Below are positions 1 through 6,429 of a DNA stretch of 49,162 nucleotides, piece after piece. Each line of letters starts with the position of its first letter. Positions within the stretch are counted from its first letter, which is position 1. The notes beneath the pieces are model-generated. The model had not been told where the DNA came from, searched no databases, and worked only from the letters and a program-made list of their open reading frames with translations. Source of the DNA: an uncultured Bacilli bacterium (GTDB taxonomy: Bacteria > Bacillota_I > Bacilli_A > RF39 > UBA660); the NCBI GenBank assembly GCA_947632375.1, contig CANRPF010000007.1, positions 1 through 49,162 of the forward strand, in the 5' to 3' direction. Position numbers and translations under genes: made by a program.

Positions 1-1
1 T

Positions 2-583
2 TATCAATCATTTGAAAATTTAGTAAATCACTTTGATATAACAGATATAGATTATTTTGTAGGAGATGCAGCTTATTTAACACCACATATATGTAAAACA
101 ATTATAGATTTAGAAATGATACCAGCTTTTCCATATACAAGAAAGGGGTATCGAAAAGGATATTTTAAGAAATATGAATTTGTATATGATGAATATAATG
201 ATATATATATTTGTCCAAATGAAAAAGACTTAATTCCAACAGGTCGAATAGATAAAAATGGATATAAAATTTATAAATCATGTGAAGAAGATTGTAAGAA
301 TTGTCCATTCAAAGAACAATGTACGAAAAGTAAATATAAACAAATATTGAGACATGTATGGGAGGAGTATAAAGAAATGACAAACGATTATAGACATCAT
401 AAAGATGTACAAGAAATATATAGACAAAGGCCACAGCATATAGAAAGAGTCTTTGCCGATGGAAAAATGAAGTATGGATTAAGAAATACATACTTTAGGA
501 CAAAAGAAAGGGTTCATCGAGAGTTGACTCTACTTTATGCGTGCATGAATTTAAAGAAATTCTCATTACATCACTATGTTTAG
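2..583 (+). CDS. IS1182-type transposase, C-terminal part (cut by window edge)
   Basis: The reading frame is open from the window edge to a TAG stop, so only the last 193 residues are present and the true start lies outside. It resembles the C-terminal half of IS1182/DDE_Tnp_1_6 transposases. It shows a VGDAAYLTP motif that would carry the second catalytic Asp, then a Cys-rich patch (C-x4-C-x2-C-x4-C), then RPQHIERVFADGK with the third acidic residue (Glu), and a C-terminal ...LLYACMNLKKF helix typical of the family. The protein would cut and join the ends of its own insertion sequence. It faces away from the rest of the left-hand genes and is followed by hairpins, so it is probably an independent mobile unit. 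The right end of the element was not located. Whether the copy is intact cannot be judged from here. Confidence 0.85.
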   Translation, partial: YQSFENLVNHFDITDIDYFVGDAAYLTPHICKTIIDLEMIPAFPYTRKGYRKGYFKKYEFVYDEYNDIYICPNEKDLIPTGRIDKNGYKIYKSCEEDCKNCPFKEQCTKSKYKQILRHVWEEYKEMTNDYRHHKDVQEIYRQRPQHIERVFADGKMKYGLRNTYFRTKERVHRELTLLYACMNLKKFSLHHYV

Positions 584-614
584 TGTAGAAACACACTAAG
601 CATTACTTTTTTTT
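579..614 (+). terminator. possible intrinsic terminator after the transposase
   Basis: An inverted repeat (TTAGTGT / ACACTAA, 580-586 and 593-599) begins at the stop codon. An eight-T run follows 6-7 bases later. The gap makes it a weaker candidate than the other terminators here. Confidence 0.35.
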
Positions 615-640
615 CTAATAATATCTATAATTTTTCAAAA

Positions 641-676
641 TAAAAGACAAATAAGTAATTTTTTTACCTATTTGTC
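641..676 (-). terminator. intrinsic terminator downstream of the XRE regulator
   Basis: The arms 646-658 and 664-676 pair over 13 positions with one mismatch (GACAAATA..GTAA) around a 5-base loop. On the minus strand the hairpin is followed by TTTTATTTT, so it reads as a terminator for the gene ending at 713. Confidence 0.55.
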
Positions 677-689
677 AACAGTCTGAAGA

Positions 690-714
690 AACTATAATTT
701 ATAGTTCCTTTTTT
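690..714 (+). terminator. intrinsic terminator facing the XRE gene
   Basis: A 7-bp hairpin (AACTATA, loop ATT, TATAGTT) is followed on the plus strand by CCTTTTTT. It would stop transcription coming from the transposase before it runs into the convergent XRE gene. Confidence 0.5.
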
Positions 715-1480
715 ATACTCCTCTAGATTGAATTTCAGCAATTTTTTCAAATACTTCAGCAGCATTTGATGTATTTATTTCATTATAACCAAGTTCTCTT
801 AAAGCTTGTATTTTTACTGTATTTAGTTGTTCTGTACGAGAAAGCTTTTCTTCGTTTCTTGCTTCAATTTCAGCGACAAATCTATCTCTTGATACTATTA
901 CTTTACTCTTAGATGCTCCACCACTACTAAATAAAGTGAATGCTGAGTGAATTATTCCTTCAAACATAAATTGTTTATCTTCATTAAAAGCAAATTCATT
1001 AGGTTTAGTAAAACCTGTAGCTTTACTTACATATCCTAGTAAATATTTTAATTCTGGGATATTATCTACTGATTGTAATAAATGGTATAAATATTCAATT
1101 ACATAGTAATTTTGATCATTATTTTCTTCAGCTATTTTTTCTTTCAATAAAAATATAAAATCTGATAATAATGTTTGTTGTTGTTTATTTAAACCTTTTA
1201 CATCTATTAAATCATAGTTATTTATTTTATTTGATGATACTAATCTTTCTTCTACAGCTTCTAAATATTCAGTATTAATTTTAATTTTATCTAAATTAGA
1301 TTCATCATCATCTTCGATATTTAACAATTTTAATAATAATATTTTCTTTTCTTTAGGCCATTTATTAATGCTATCTAATTCTAAGTAATTATATACCATT
1401 TGTCTAGAAACACCTAAATACTTAGCTAATTTAACTTTTGAAATTCCTAAATCATTTAATATTTCTTTTAGTTTTTCCAT
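713..1480 (-). CDS. XRE-family helix-turn-helix regulator with unknown C-terminal domain
   Basis: This 255-residue protein has an N-terminal helix-turn-helix at about residues 8-34 (ISKVKLAKYLGVSRQMVYNYL), the usual form of Cro/C1-type DNA-binding domains. The remaining 200 residues are mostly helical and polar, with no motif I recognise and no membrane segment, so the signal it senses is unknown. The start is ATG, with an AGAGGAG-type ribosome binding site about 11 bases upstream. It has its own sigma-A-like promoter (1517-1546) and a terminator, so it is a single-gene unit lying between the insertion-sequence remnant and mnmA. Autoregulation is likely by family habit, not shown. The DNA-binding assignment is firm; any target is not. 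Confidence 0.75.
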   Translation of the reverse strand: MEKLKEILNDLGISKVKLAKYLGVSRQMVYNYLELDSINKWPKEKKILLLKLLNIEDDDESNLDKIKINTEYLEAVEERLVSSNKINNYDLIDVKGLNKQQQTLLSDFIFLLKEKIAEENNDQNYYVIEYLYHLLQSVDNIPELKYLLGYVSKATGFTKPNEFAFNEDKQFMFEGIIHSAFTLFSSGGASKSKVIVSRDRFVAEIEARNEEKLSRTEQLNTVKIQALRELGYNEINTSNAAEVFEKIAEIQSRGV

Positions 1481-1516
1481 TAAACACCCTACTCCTCTAA
1501 TATCATTTACATATTA

Positions 1517-1546
1517 ATTGTAACTTAGTATAAATATTTTTGTCAA
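1517..1546 (-). promoter_or_regulatory. sigma-A-type promoter of the XRE regulator gene
   Basis: On the minus strand a perfect -35 TTGACA (1541-1546) and a -10 TACAAT (1517-1522) are separated by 18 bp. Just upstream, TTTAC occurs twice in tandem (TTTACTTTTAC), which could be an operator half-site pair. Confidence 0.6.
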
Positions 1547-1560
1547 GTAAAAGTAAACTA

Positions 1561-1585
1561 AAAAAGAAAATATTTTTATTTTCTT
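1561..1585 (-). terminator. intrinsic terminator of mnmA, overlapping its stop
   Basis: The arms AAGAAAATA (1564-1572) and TATTTTCTT (1577-1585) pair perfectly over 9 bp. U residues follow on the minus strand. The mnmA TAA (1584-1586) lies in the 5' arm of the RNA hairpin. Confidence 0.65.
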
Positions 1586-2690
1586 ATAAATACCATAACT
1601 TTTTATTATTTTTTCTAACTTCTTTAATAATTCCGCTACCTAGGCATTCTCTTCCTAAATATAATACACATGCTTGTCCTGGTGTAACTGCAGCAACTTT
1701 TTCTGGATAGCTAACAAGTATTTCATCGTTTTCTAAATAAGTAAGTGATACTTCGTAATCTGGACCTCTATATCTGAATTTTGCAGTACAAAATGCTGGA
1801 TGTTTTGCTGCAATAAAATTAACATTATCTATAATACATGAATCACTTAATAAATATTCATTATTTTCTCCAAATGCTACATATAAAATATTATCTTTAA
1901 CGTTTTTTCCTACTACAAAATGTCTTTCTAAATTACCACTTATACCAACATTTCTTCTTTGACCAATAGTATAGTTCATTAATCCATTATGTCTACCTAT
2001 TACTTTTTTTGTTTTAACATCTACTATATCCCCTGGATTTGGAGCTAGATAGTTTTGAATAAATTTTTGATAATTTCTTTCACCTATAAAGCATATTCCT
2101 GTTGAGTCTTTCTTTTTCGCAGTTACTAAATCTAAATCACTTGCTATTTTTCTTACTTCTTCTTTTGTTAAATCTCCTAATGGAAATAATACATTTTTTA
2201 ATTGATCAAGTTTTAATTGAGATAGAAAATATGTTTGATCTTTATTTAAATCTTTAGCTCTACATAATCTATTACCTATTATTTTAGCATAGTGACCTGT
2301 AGCGATATAGTCTGCTCCTAATTTTTTAGCTTCTTTTGTAAATAAATCAAATTTAATATATTTGTTACACATTATATCTGGATTTGGAGTTCTTCCTAAT
2401 TTTAATTCGTTTAAAAAATAAGTAAATACATTATCCCAATATTCTTTTATAAAATCTACTCTATGTAATTCTATCCCTAATTTTTCGCATACTTTTAAAG
2501 CATCGTTATAATCTTGTTCTTGAGGACATATATCATTATCTATAGTAGGATTACCTTCTATATCATTATTTATCATACTATCCCAATTTCTCATAAATAA
2601 TCCTATTACTTCATAGCCTTGTTCTTTTAAAAGATATGCTGCTACTGATGAATCTACTCCTCCAGATATACCAACTACAACTTTTGTCAT
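1584..2690 (-). CDS. mnmA: tRNA-specific 2-thiouridylase MnmA
   Basis: MnmA uses ATP to activate U34 of tRNA-Lys, -Glu and -Gln and transfers sulfur to give 2-thiouridine. The PP-loop SGGVDSS sits near residue 9. The nucleophilic Cys is in NPDIMCNKYIKF (about residue 103), and the persulfide Cys is in DSTGICFIGERN (about residue 200). The protein is 368 residues, normal for the family (about 360-375). I chose the ATG at 2690 over a GTG at 2699 because that GTG is part of the GGTGAT ribosome binding site. A SpoIIM-like gene lies 27 bases upstream on the same strand, so the two are probably cotranscribed. A terminator overlapping the stop ends the unit. The sulfur donor (IscS-type desulfurase) is not in this window. 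Confidence 0.96.
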   Translation of the reverse strand: MTKVVVGISGGVDSSVAAYLLKEQGYEVIGLFMRNWDSMINNDIEGNPTIDNDICPQEQDYNDALKVCEKLGIELHRVDFIKEYWDNVFTYFLNELKLGRTPNPDIMCNKYIKFDLFTKEAKKLGADYIATGHYAKIIGNRLCRAKDLNKDQTYFLSQLKLDQLKNVLFPLGDLTKEEVRKIASDLDLVTAKKKDSTGICFIGERNYQKFIQNYLAPNPGDIVDVKTKKVIGRHNGLMNYTIGQRRNVGISGNLERHFVVGKNVKDNILYVAFGENNEYLLSDSCIIDNVNFIAAKHPAFCTAKFRYRGPDYEVSLTYLENDEILVSYPEKVAAVTPGQACVLYLGRECLGSGIIKEVRKNNKKLWYL

Positions 2691-2717
2691 ATAAATCACC
2701 GAGATAATTATATCAAT

Positions 2718-3311
2718 TTATAGAAGAAAAATAAATGTTTTAATTAATTTAGGAAATATAAATATACCTATTATATTATAAATTGTTATCATAATTATAG
2801 AAGCTATTATTTTTGCTATTATTTTAGAGTATGTGTTATAAATACTATTATTGTTTTTATTTTTTAATGATTTGGTTATATTTAAAATAAATTTACTAAT
2901 ATTAATTGTTATATATATTAGTACTATTAAATATAATAATTTAGTTAAAGTAAAATATATAGTACCAAATAATAACCCTTTTAATGCTTTTTTCTTTAAT
3001 AAAATACCTAAATACATTCCAATACTAATAGTTTCTAGAAATAAAGCTAAAAATGGCATTAAAGAGCCAATAATTGTAAGTGATAATAAAAATAATATAA
3101 TATATATTAATGGAGGATATATTAATATACTTATTATATTAGAATTATAATCAGATATATATTTAAAAAAATAATTATATATATTATTAATAAGCTCACT
3201 ATCTAAACTAAATGATACTAATAATCCTAAAGTTAACCCTACTGATAAAATTAAAATAATAATATTATATAATTTAGTATGTCTTTTATAACTATCCTTA
3301 ATGTATTTCAT
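2718..3311 (-). CDS. SpoIIM/DUF95-like integral membrane protein
   Basis: This is a 197-residue protein with about five membrane segments. A stretch at about residues 70-110 (SLTIIGSLMPFLALFLETISIGMYLG, quoted here only by its features: small residues, Gly-x-x-Gly and a Pro inside two adjacent helices) resembles the SpoIIM/DUF95 family. Bacillus SpoIIM (about 214 residues) works with SpoIID and SpoIIP in septal peptidoglycan removal during engulfment. The match is by overall pattern, not by a diagnostic residue. The ATG start has a clear AGGTGAT site seven bases upstream. It precedes mnmA on the same strand. The presence of sigK and sirA elsewhere in the window makes a sporulation role plausible, but general membrane-protein relatives of this family occur outside sporulation. 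Confidence 0.5.
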   Translation of the reverse strand: MKYIKDSYKRHTKLYNIIILILSVGLTLGLLVSFSLDSELINNIYNYFFKYISDYNSNIISILIYPPLIYIILFLLSLTIIGSLMPFLALFLETISIGMYLGILLKKKALKGLLFGTIYFTLTKLLYLIVLIYITINISKFILNITKSLKNKNNNSIYNTYSKIIAKIIASIIMITIYNIIGIFIFPKLIKTFIFLL

Positions 3312-3389
3312 GCTATCACCTATTTAATTATATTTTATACTTTATTTATTATTCATGATTTAGTATAATTAGTTTAATGAGGTGAATTT

Positions 3390-3497
3390 ATGGCTAAGAA
3401 AAAGAAAACAAATATAGGTTTTAAAATATTTGTATGGATAATGTTAATAGCTATGGTAGGTAGTGTAGTAGCTGGATTTATAATTTATTTAATATAA
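3390..3497 (+). CDS. DUF4044-type small membrane protein (35 aa)
   Basis: A 35-codon gene begins with ATG nine bases after AGGTGA and ends in TAA. The product starts MAKKKK, has one transmembrane helix (about residues 11-33, with WIMLIAMVGSVVAGF) and ends immediately after it. This matches the layout of the DUF4044 family of Bacillota: a lysine-rich head, a single helix and about 35 residues. The function is unknown. It lies divergent from the SpoIIM-like gene and convergent with yqeY, sharing a bidirectional terminator with yqeY. A TATAAT at 3364-3369 could be its -10. The start, the ribosome binding site and the family pattern together make it a real gene despite its length. Confidence 0.75.
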   Translation: MAKKKKTNIGFKIFVWIMLIAMVGSVVAGFIIYLI

Positions 3498-3531
3498 AAA
3501 AAGTAGATTTATATTAGTAATTCTACTTTTT
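3498..3531. terminator. bidirectional intrinsic terminator between DUF4044 gene and yqeY
   Basis: The arms AAAAAGTAGA and TCTACTTTTT form a perfect 10-bp stem with A and T runs at its base, so it works in both directions. The yqeY TAG stop (3523-3525) lies inside one arm. Confidence 0.75.
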
Positions 3532-3966
3532 ATTTAATCTATCTTTAACAATTTTGCTAACTAAACCCATATCAGCACATGGACCTACAATATTTTTAAC
3601 AGATGAAATAACTTTTCCCATATCTTTCATATCAATTGGCTTTAATTCATCAAATACGTTATTAATTATATTATTTAATTCATCCATAGTTAAATCTGCA
3701 GGAAGGTAACTATTTAATATTTCTATTTCTTTTTCTAAGTTTTTTACTTCTTCTAATTTATTATATTTTTTATATTCTTCAATAGATGAATTTCTAACTT
3801 TAACTTGTTTTTTTATAATAGCCATTATTTCACTATCAGATAATTCATCTTTTTTATTTATTTTTTCTTTTTGTAATTCTGTTTTTAGCATTCTTAATAC
3901 TGATGTTTTGAATTTATCTTGGCTTTTCATTGCTTCTGTTAAATCATTTTTTATTCTATCATTCAT
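3523..3966 (-). CDS. yqeY: YqeY/GatB-C-terminal-like domain protein
   Basis: This is a 147-residue protein of the YqeY family, which is related to the C-terminal tRNA-binding domain of GatB and GatE. Typical features are the N-terminal DLTEAMKSQDKFKTSVLRMLK helix pair, the EKEIEILNSYLPADLTMDEL segment and the C-terminal DMGKVI..VK motif (each described by fragments). Members are thought to act in tRNA-dependent amidotransferase-like contexts, but their biochemical role is not settled. The length is normal. It follows rpsU after a 13-base gap in the same orientation, the conserved rpsU-yqeY pair of Bacillota, and is almost certainly cotranscribed with it from the promoter at 4199-4227. Confidence 0.92.
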   Translation of the reverse strand: MNDRIKNDLTEAMKSQDKFKTSVLRMLKTELQKEKINKKDELSDSEIMAIIKKQVKVRNSSIEEYKKYNKLEEVKNLEKEIEILNSYLPADLTMDELNNIINNVFDELKPIDMKDMGKVISSVKNIVGPCADMGLVSKIVKDRLNKK

Positions 3967-3979
3967 ATTAACAGTCCTT

Positions 3980-4171
3980 TTATTTATTTTTATTCTTTCT
4001 CTTACGTGAATTTTTAATCATTTCTTTTTTTGCTTCACGTTTTTCTACTCCAGGTTTTTTAAATGCTTTATGTTTTTTTAATTCAGAAGGGACTCCACTC
4101 TTGGCAAATTTAATTTTAAATTTTTTTAAAGCTCCGTCAACATCTCCGCCTCTTACTTCTACTCTAGTCAT
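3980..4171 (-). CDS. rpsU: 30S ribosomal protein S21
   Basis: This 63-residue basic protein of the small ribosomal subunit has the S21 pattern: TRVEVRGGDVDGALKKFK, then ...SGVPSELKKHKAFKKPG and a Lys/Arg-rich tail. S21 helps the 30S subunit select mRNA start regions. I chose the ATG at 4171. It follows a strong GGGAGG site at the normal distance, whereas the longer frame would place the Shine-Dalgarno sequence inside the coding region. The promoter at 4199-4227 lies directly upstream, and yqeY follows. Confidence 0.95.
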   Translation of the reverse strand: MTRVEVRGGDVDGALKKFKIKFAKSGVPSELKKHKAFKKPGVEKREAKKEMIKNSRKRKNKNK

Positions 4172-4198
4172 TAGTTTCCCTCCCTTCATTTCTAGATT

Positions 4199-4227
4199 AT
4201 TATATCAAGAAAATAAGACTCGTTCAA
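4199..4227 (-). promoter_or_regulatory. promoter of rpsU-yqeY
   Basis: On the minus strand TTGAAC (4222-4227) and a perfect TATAAT (4199-4204) are 17 bp apart. This puts the start of transcription about 20 bases before the rpsU start codon. Confidence 0.65.
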
Positions 4228-4252
4228 TAATAAATGTTAAAATTTTTAATTT

Positions 4253-4885
4253 TTATATTATATATTTTAAGTTTGCAACGATTTCTTTATTTTTTAGATT
4301 TATATTCTTATTAATACTATATATTATCGGCTCTACTTCTATATTTTTTAAATAGTTATATATTGATTCATTAAATAGTGTATTTAAAATCATTATAAAA
4401 TTATAGTTTTTAATATTTTCTTTTATGTTAAAAATAGCATCTATTAAACCAACTTTATATTTATTTTTATCTATATTTTCTAAATTAGACTTATAAAAGC
4501 TTGCTAAATAGTATTCATTAGAATTATTTTTACTTAATATTTTATCTAATAAGTTATATGGTATTTTTTCTTTTAATTCTATAATTATAATTTTATTATG
4601 TATTTTTTTAATTACTTGAGATAAAAGAGGTATAGATGATTTTATATTTTTAGAACCAAAATTATATTTTAATAATTCTTTATAAGTATATTTATTTATA
4701 GAACCATGTCCATTACTAGTTAAATCTATTAATTGATTATGTATTACTACAATATTGTTATCTTTAGTAACCCTTATATCTAATTCTATTCCATCATATC
4801 CATTATTTATAGCATTTAAAAAAGCTTCCATAGTATTTTCTTTTATATCGTTAGTAACTAATCCCCTATGAGCTATTAATTGCAT
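4253..4885 (-). CDS. glycerophosphodiester phosphodiesterase family protein
   Basis: GDPD enzymes hydrolyse glycerophosphodiesters to sn-glycerol 3-phosphate and an alcohol, in lipid turnover or phosphate scavenging. The motif IAHRG at residues 4-8 gives the first catalytic His-Arg pair. ENTMEAF carries the family Asn. GIELDIR supplies the metal-binding Glu and Asp. VIHN at about residue 48 supplies the second His. The protein is 210 residues against about 240 for most members, so the end of the TIM barrel is compressed or divergent. It has no signal peptide and is probably cytoplasmic. Its ribosome binding site lies in the 3' arm of the hairpin at 4886-4917, so translation may be affected by read-through from the surface-protein locus upstream. 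Confidence 0.85.
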   Translation of the reverse strand: MQLIAHRGLVTNDIKENTMEAFLNAINNGYDGIELDIRVTKDNNIVVIHNQLIDLTSNGHGSINKYTYKELLKYNFGSKNIKSSIPLLSQVIKKIHNKIIIIELKEKIPYNLLDKILSKNNSNEYYLASFYKSNLENIDKNKYKVGLIDAIFNIKENIKNYNFIMILNTLFNESIYNYLKNIEVEPIIYSINKNINLKNKEIVANLKYII

Positions 4886-4917
4886 AAAAAATCACCTAAA
4901 TAATATTATTCAGGTGA
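4886..4917 (-). terminator. terminator hairpin that also carries the GDPD ribosome binding site
   Basis: The arms 4892-4904 and 4905-4917 are complementary at 12 of 13 positions; some inner bases must form the loop. On the minus strand the 3' arm ends in AGGTGA, then six T, then the ATG of the GDPD gene. The same bases serve as a terminator stem plus U tract and as Shine-Dalgarno plus spacer. Confidence 0.65.
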
Positions 4918-4925
4918 CGTTATTT

Positions 4926-6323
4926 TTAAAAGTCTAAATCTCCTAATTCAAGTTTTTTTGTTTTCATTAAATCATCTAAAGCATCATCTATATTTTGTTC
5001 TCCTGTTTTACTAAGAGCATCTTCTAATATATCTAAATCATGATCTTCATCATCTAATTTATTTGATGAACCACCATTTGAATCATTTTTATTATCTTTG
5101 TCTTTATCGCTTTTATTTTTATTCTTTTTCTTTTTGAATAAGATAATACCAACAGTAGTAATTATTCCTACACCAATTATAGATATTATAACAATTAATA
5201 AAACATTACTTTTTTTCTTTTTTTCTACTTTAGTACCTTCATTTACAACTTCTTCTGTTGTAGTTACTGCTTTTTCTTCTTTAGTTAATGTAATTGTATA
5301 AACTTGTTTATTTTCACCATCACTGCTTGTTACAGTTATAGTTAATACATTTTCTCCATCTATTATATCTTTTATTTTAGTTCCATCTATTTCTTTACCA
5401 TTAAATTTAATTACCATAGTTGCTTTTGGATCTTCTGTTTTAGCATCAAAACTAAATTCTTTAATATCATTTGGCATAGATGCAGTGTAATCGTTTGTCA
5501 TTGAATCAAAGTAAGGGCTTAATTTAAAATCTTCAATTTTTAAAGAATCTAAATAAGCAGAACTAGCTTCAATTTCTCCTCTATAGATATTTAATGTATA
5601 TGTTTTGTTAGAGGCTCCATTTTCACTAACAACCATTATTGATACTTGATTTAATCCTAATTGTAGTTTGATATTGTTATTATCTTTTATTTCACAGCCG
5701 CCAACAGGACAAGAGTATTTTATATCACTACAATTCTCATCACATGTTGCATTTATAGTTACAGAAGGTATTGTATCTTTTATTCCTGTAACTGTATAAG
5801 TATCTATATCTGATTTAAAAGTTTTATCTAATACTCCACCACCAGAAACTGTAATACCTGATAATCTTGCAACATCACTTTTTGGTCTTTCAGTTGTTTT
5901 TCCAGCAGTTAATGATATATTTTCTTTTTTATATTCAACATCATTCATTTTTAAAGTTAATGTGAAGTTTTTTATATCTTTTTCAGTATTATTGAAAACA
6001 GTTATAGTTGCTACTTCAATAGGTATATCATCTGCTTTAATATTTTGAAAAGGGATAGAACATTTGGTATTATTACATACGGCATTTCCCATTTCTGAAT
6101 TTGGTGTAACATTTATTGTTACGTTATTATTTGATGTAGATATATCAAATAGTATTAAATCTGTTACTTCATCATTTTCTTCTTTTGTATAGGTAATATT
6201 ATATTCTATTTTATTATCTGATTTACTTTTTTCATTTATATTTAATGATGCTGCATGAGTAATTGTAGGCAAAACCATTAAACTGCTAATTAATATACAA
6301 AAATATTTTAACTTCTTTTTCAA
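4926..6323 (-). CDS. cell-surface protein with cadherin-like beta-sandwich repeats and C-terminal membrane anchor
   Basis: The 465-residue product starts with a signal peptide (KKKLKYF, a hydrophobic core, then THAA at about residue 25). Two repeats fit the bacterial cadherin-like beta-sandwich pattern: LSGITVSGGGVLDKTF..DTYTV at about residue 155, and LDSLKIEDFKLSP..NDYTA at about residue 265. Next come a Lys-rich linker, one transmembrane helix (about 375-397, LLIVIISIIGVGIITTVGIILF described by composition) and a 65-residue Lys/Asp-rich cytoplasmic tail. Four Cys sit in the middle as two possible disulfide pairs (CDENC, CPVGGC). The TTG start is set by an AAGGATG site eight bases upstream. 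It is the last gene of the surface locus and also has its own promoter (6349-6377). Its role is unknown; adhesion or envelope scaffolding would fit. Confidence 0.75.
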   Translation of the reverse strand: MKKKLKYFCILISSLMVLPTITHAASLNINEKSKSDNKIEYNITYTKEENDEVTDLILFDISTSNNNVTINVTPNSEMGNAVCNNTKCSIPFQNIKADDIPIEVATITVFNNTEKDIKNFTLTLKMNDVEYKKENISLTAGKTTERPKSDVARLSGITVSGGGVLDKTFKSDIDTYTVTGIKDTIPSVTINATCDENCSDIKYSCPVGGCEIKDNNNIKLQLGLNQVSIMVVSENGASNKTYTLNIYRGEIEASSAYLDSLKIEDFKLSPYFDSMTNDYTASMPNDIKEFSFDAKTEDPKATMVIKFNGKEIDGTKIKDIIDGENVLTITVTSSDGENKQVYTITLTKEEKAVTTTEEVVNEGTKVEKKKKSNVLLIVIISIIGVGIITTVGIILFKKKKNKNKSDKDKDNKNDSNGGSSNKLDDEDHDLDILEDALSKTGEQNIDDALDDLMKTKKLELGDLDF

Positions 6324-6348
6324 ATTAACACATCCTTATCGTAATTTA

Positions 6349-6377
6349 ATTTTAGCAGTAATTTATATTTTTTTCAA
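6349..6377 (-). promoter_or_regulatory. promoter of the cadherin-like surface protein gene
   Basis: On the minus strand TTGAAA (6372-6377) and TAAAAT (6349-6354) are separated by exactly 17 bp. It lies between the terminator at 6400-6429 and the gene. Confidence 0.6.
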
Positions 6378-6399
6378 TAGTTATAATAAAATTATATAA

Positions 6400-6429
6400 A
6401 AAATAAAATAGAAAATTCTATTTTATTTT
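6400..6429 (-). terminator. AT-only terminator-like hairpin at the end of the 730-residue protein gene
   Basis: The arms AAAATAAAATAGA (6400-6412) and TCTATTTTATTTT (6417-6429) form a perfect 13-bp stem with a 4-base loop. The RNA ends in a U-rich 3' arm. The TAA stop at 6423-6425 is inside the stem. The low GC content of the stem lowers confidence. Confidence 0.5.

Noticed and set aside
646-676. Inverted repeat taken as the end of the insertion sequence
   Set aside because: It has a tight 5-base loop and is followed by a U-rich tract on the minus strand, so a terminator for the XRE gene explains it better; the other end of the element is outside the window, so no pair can be checked.
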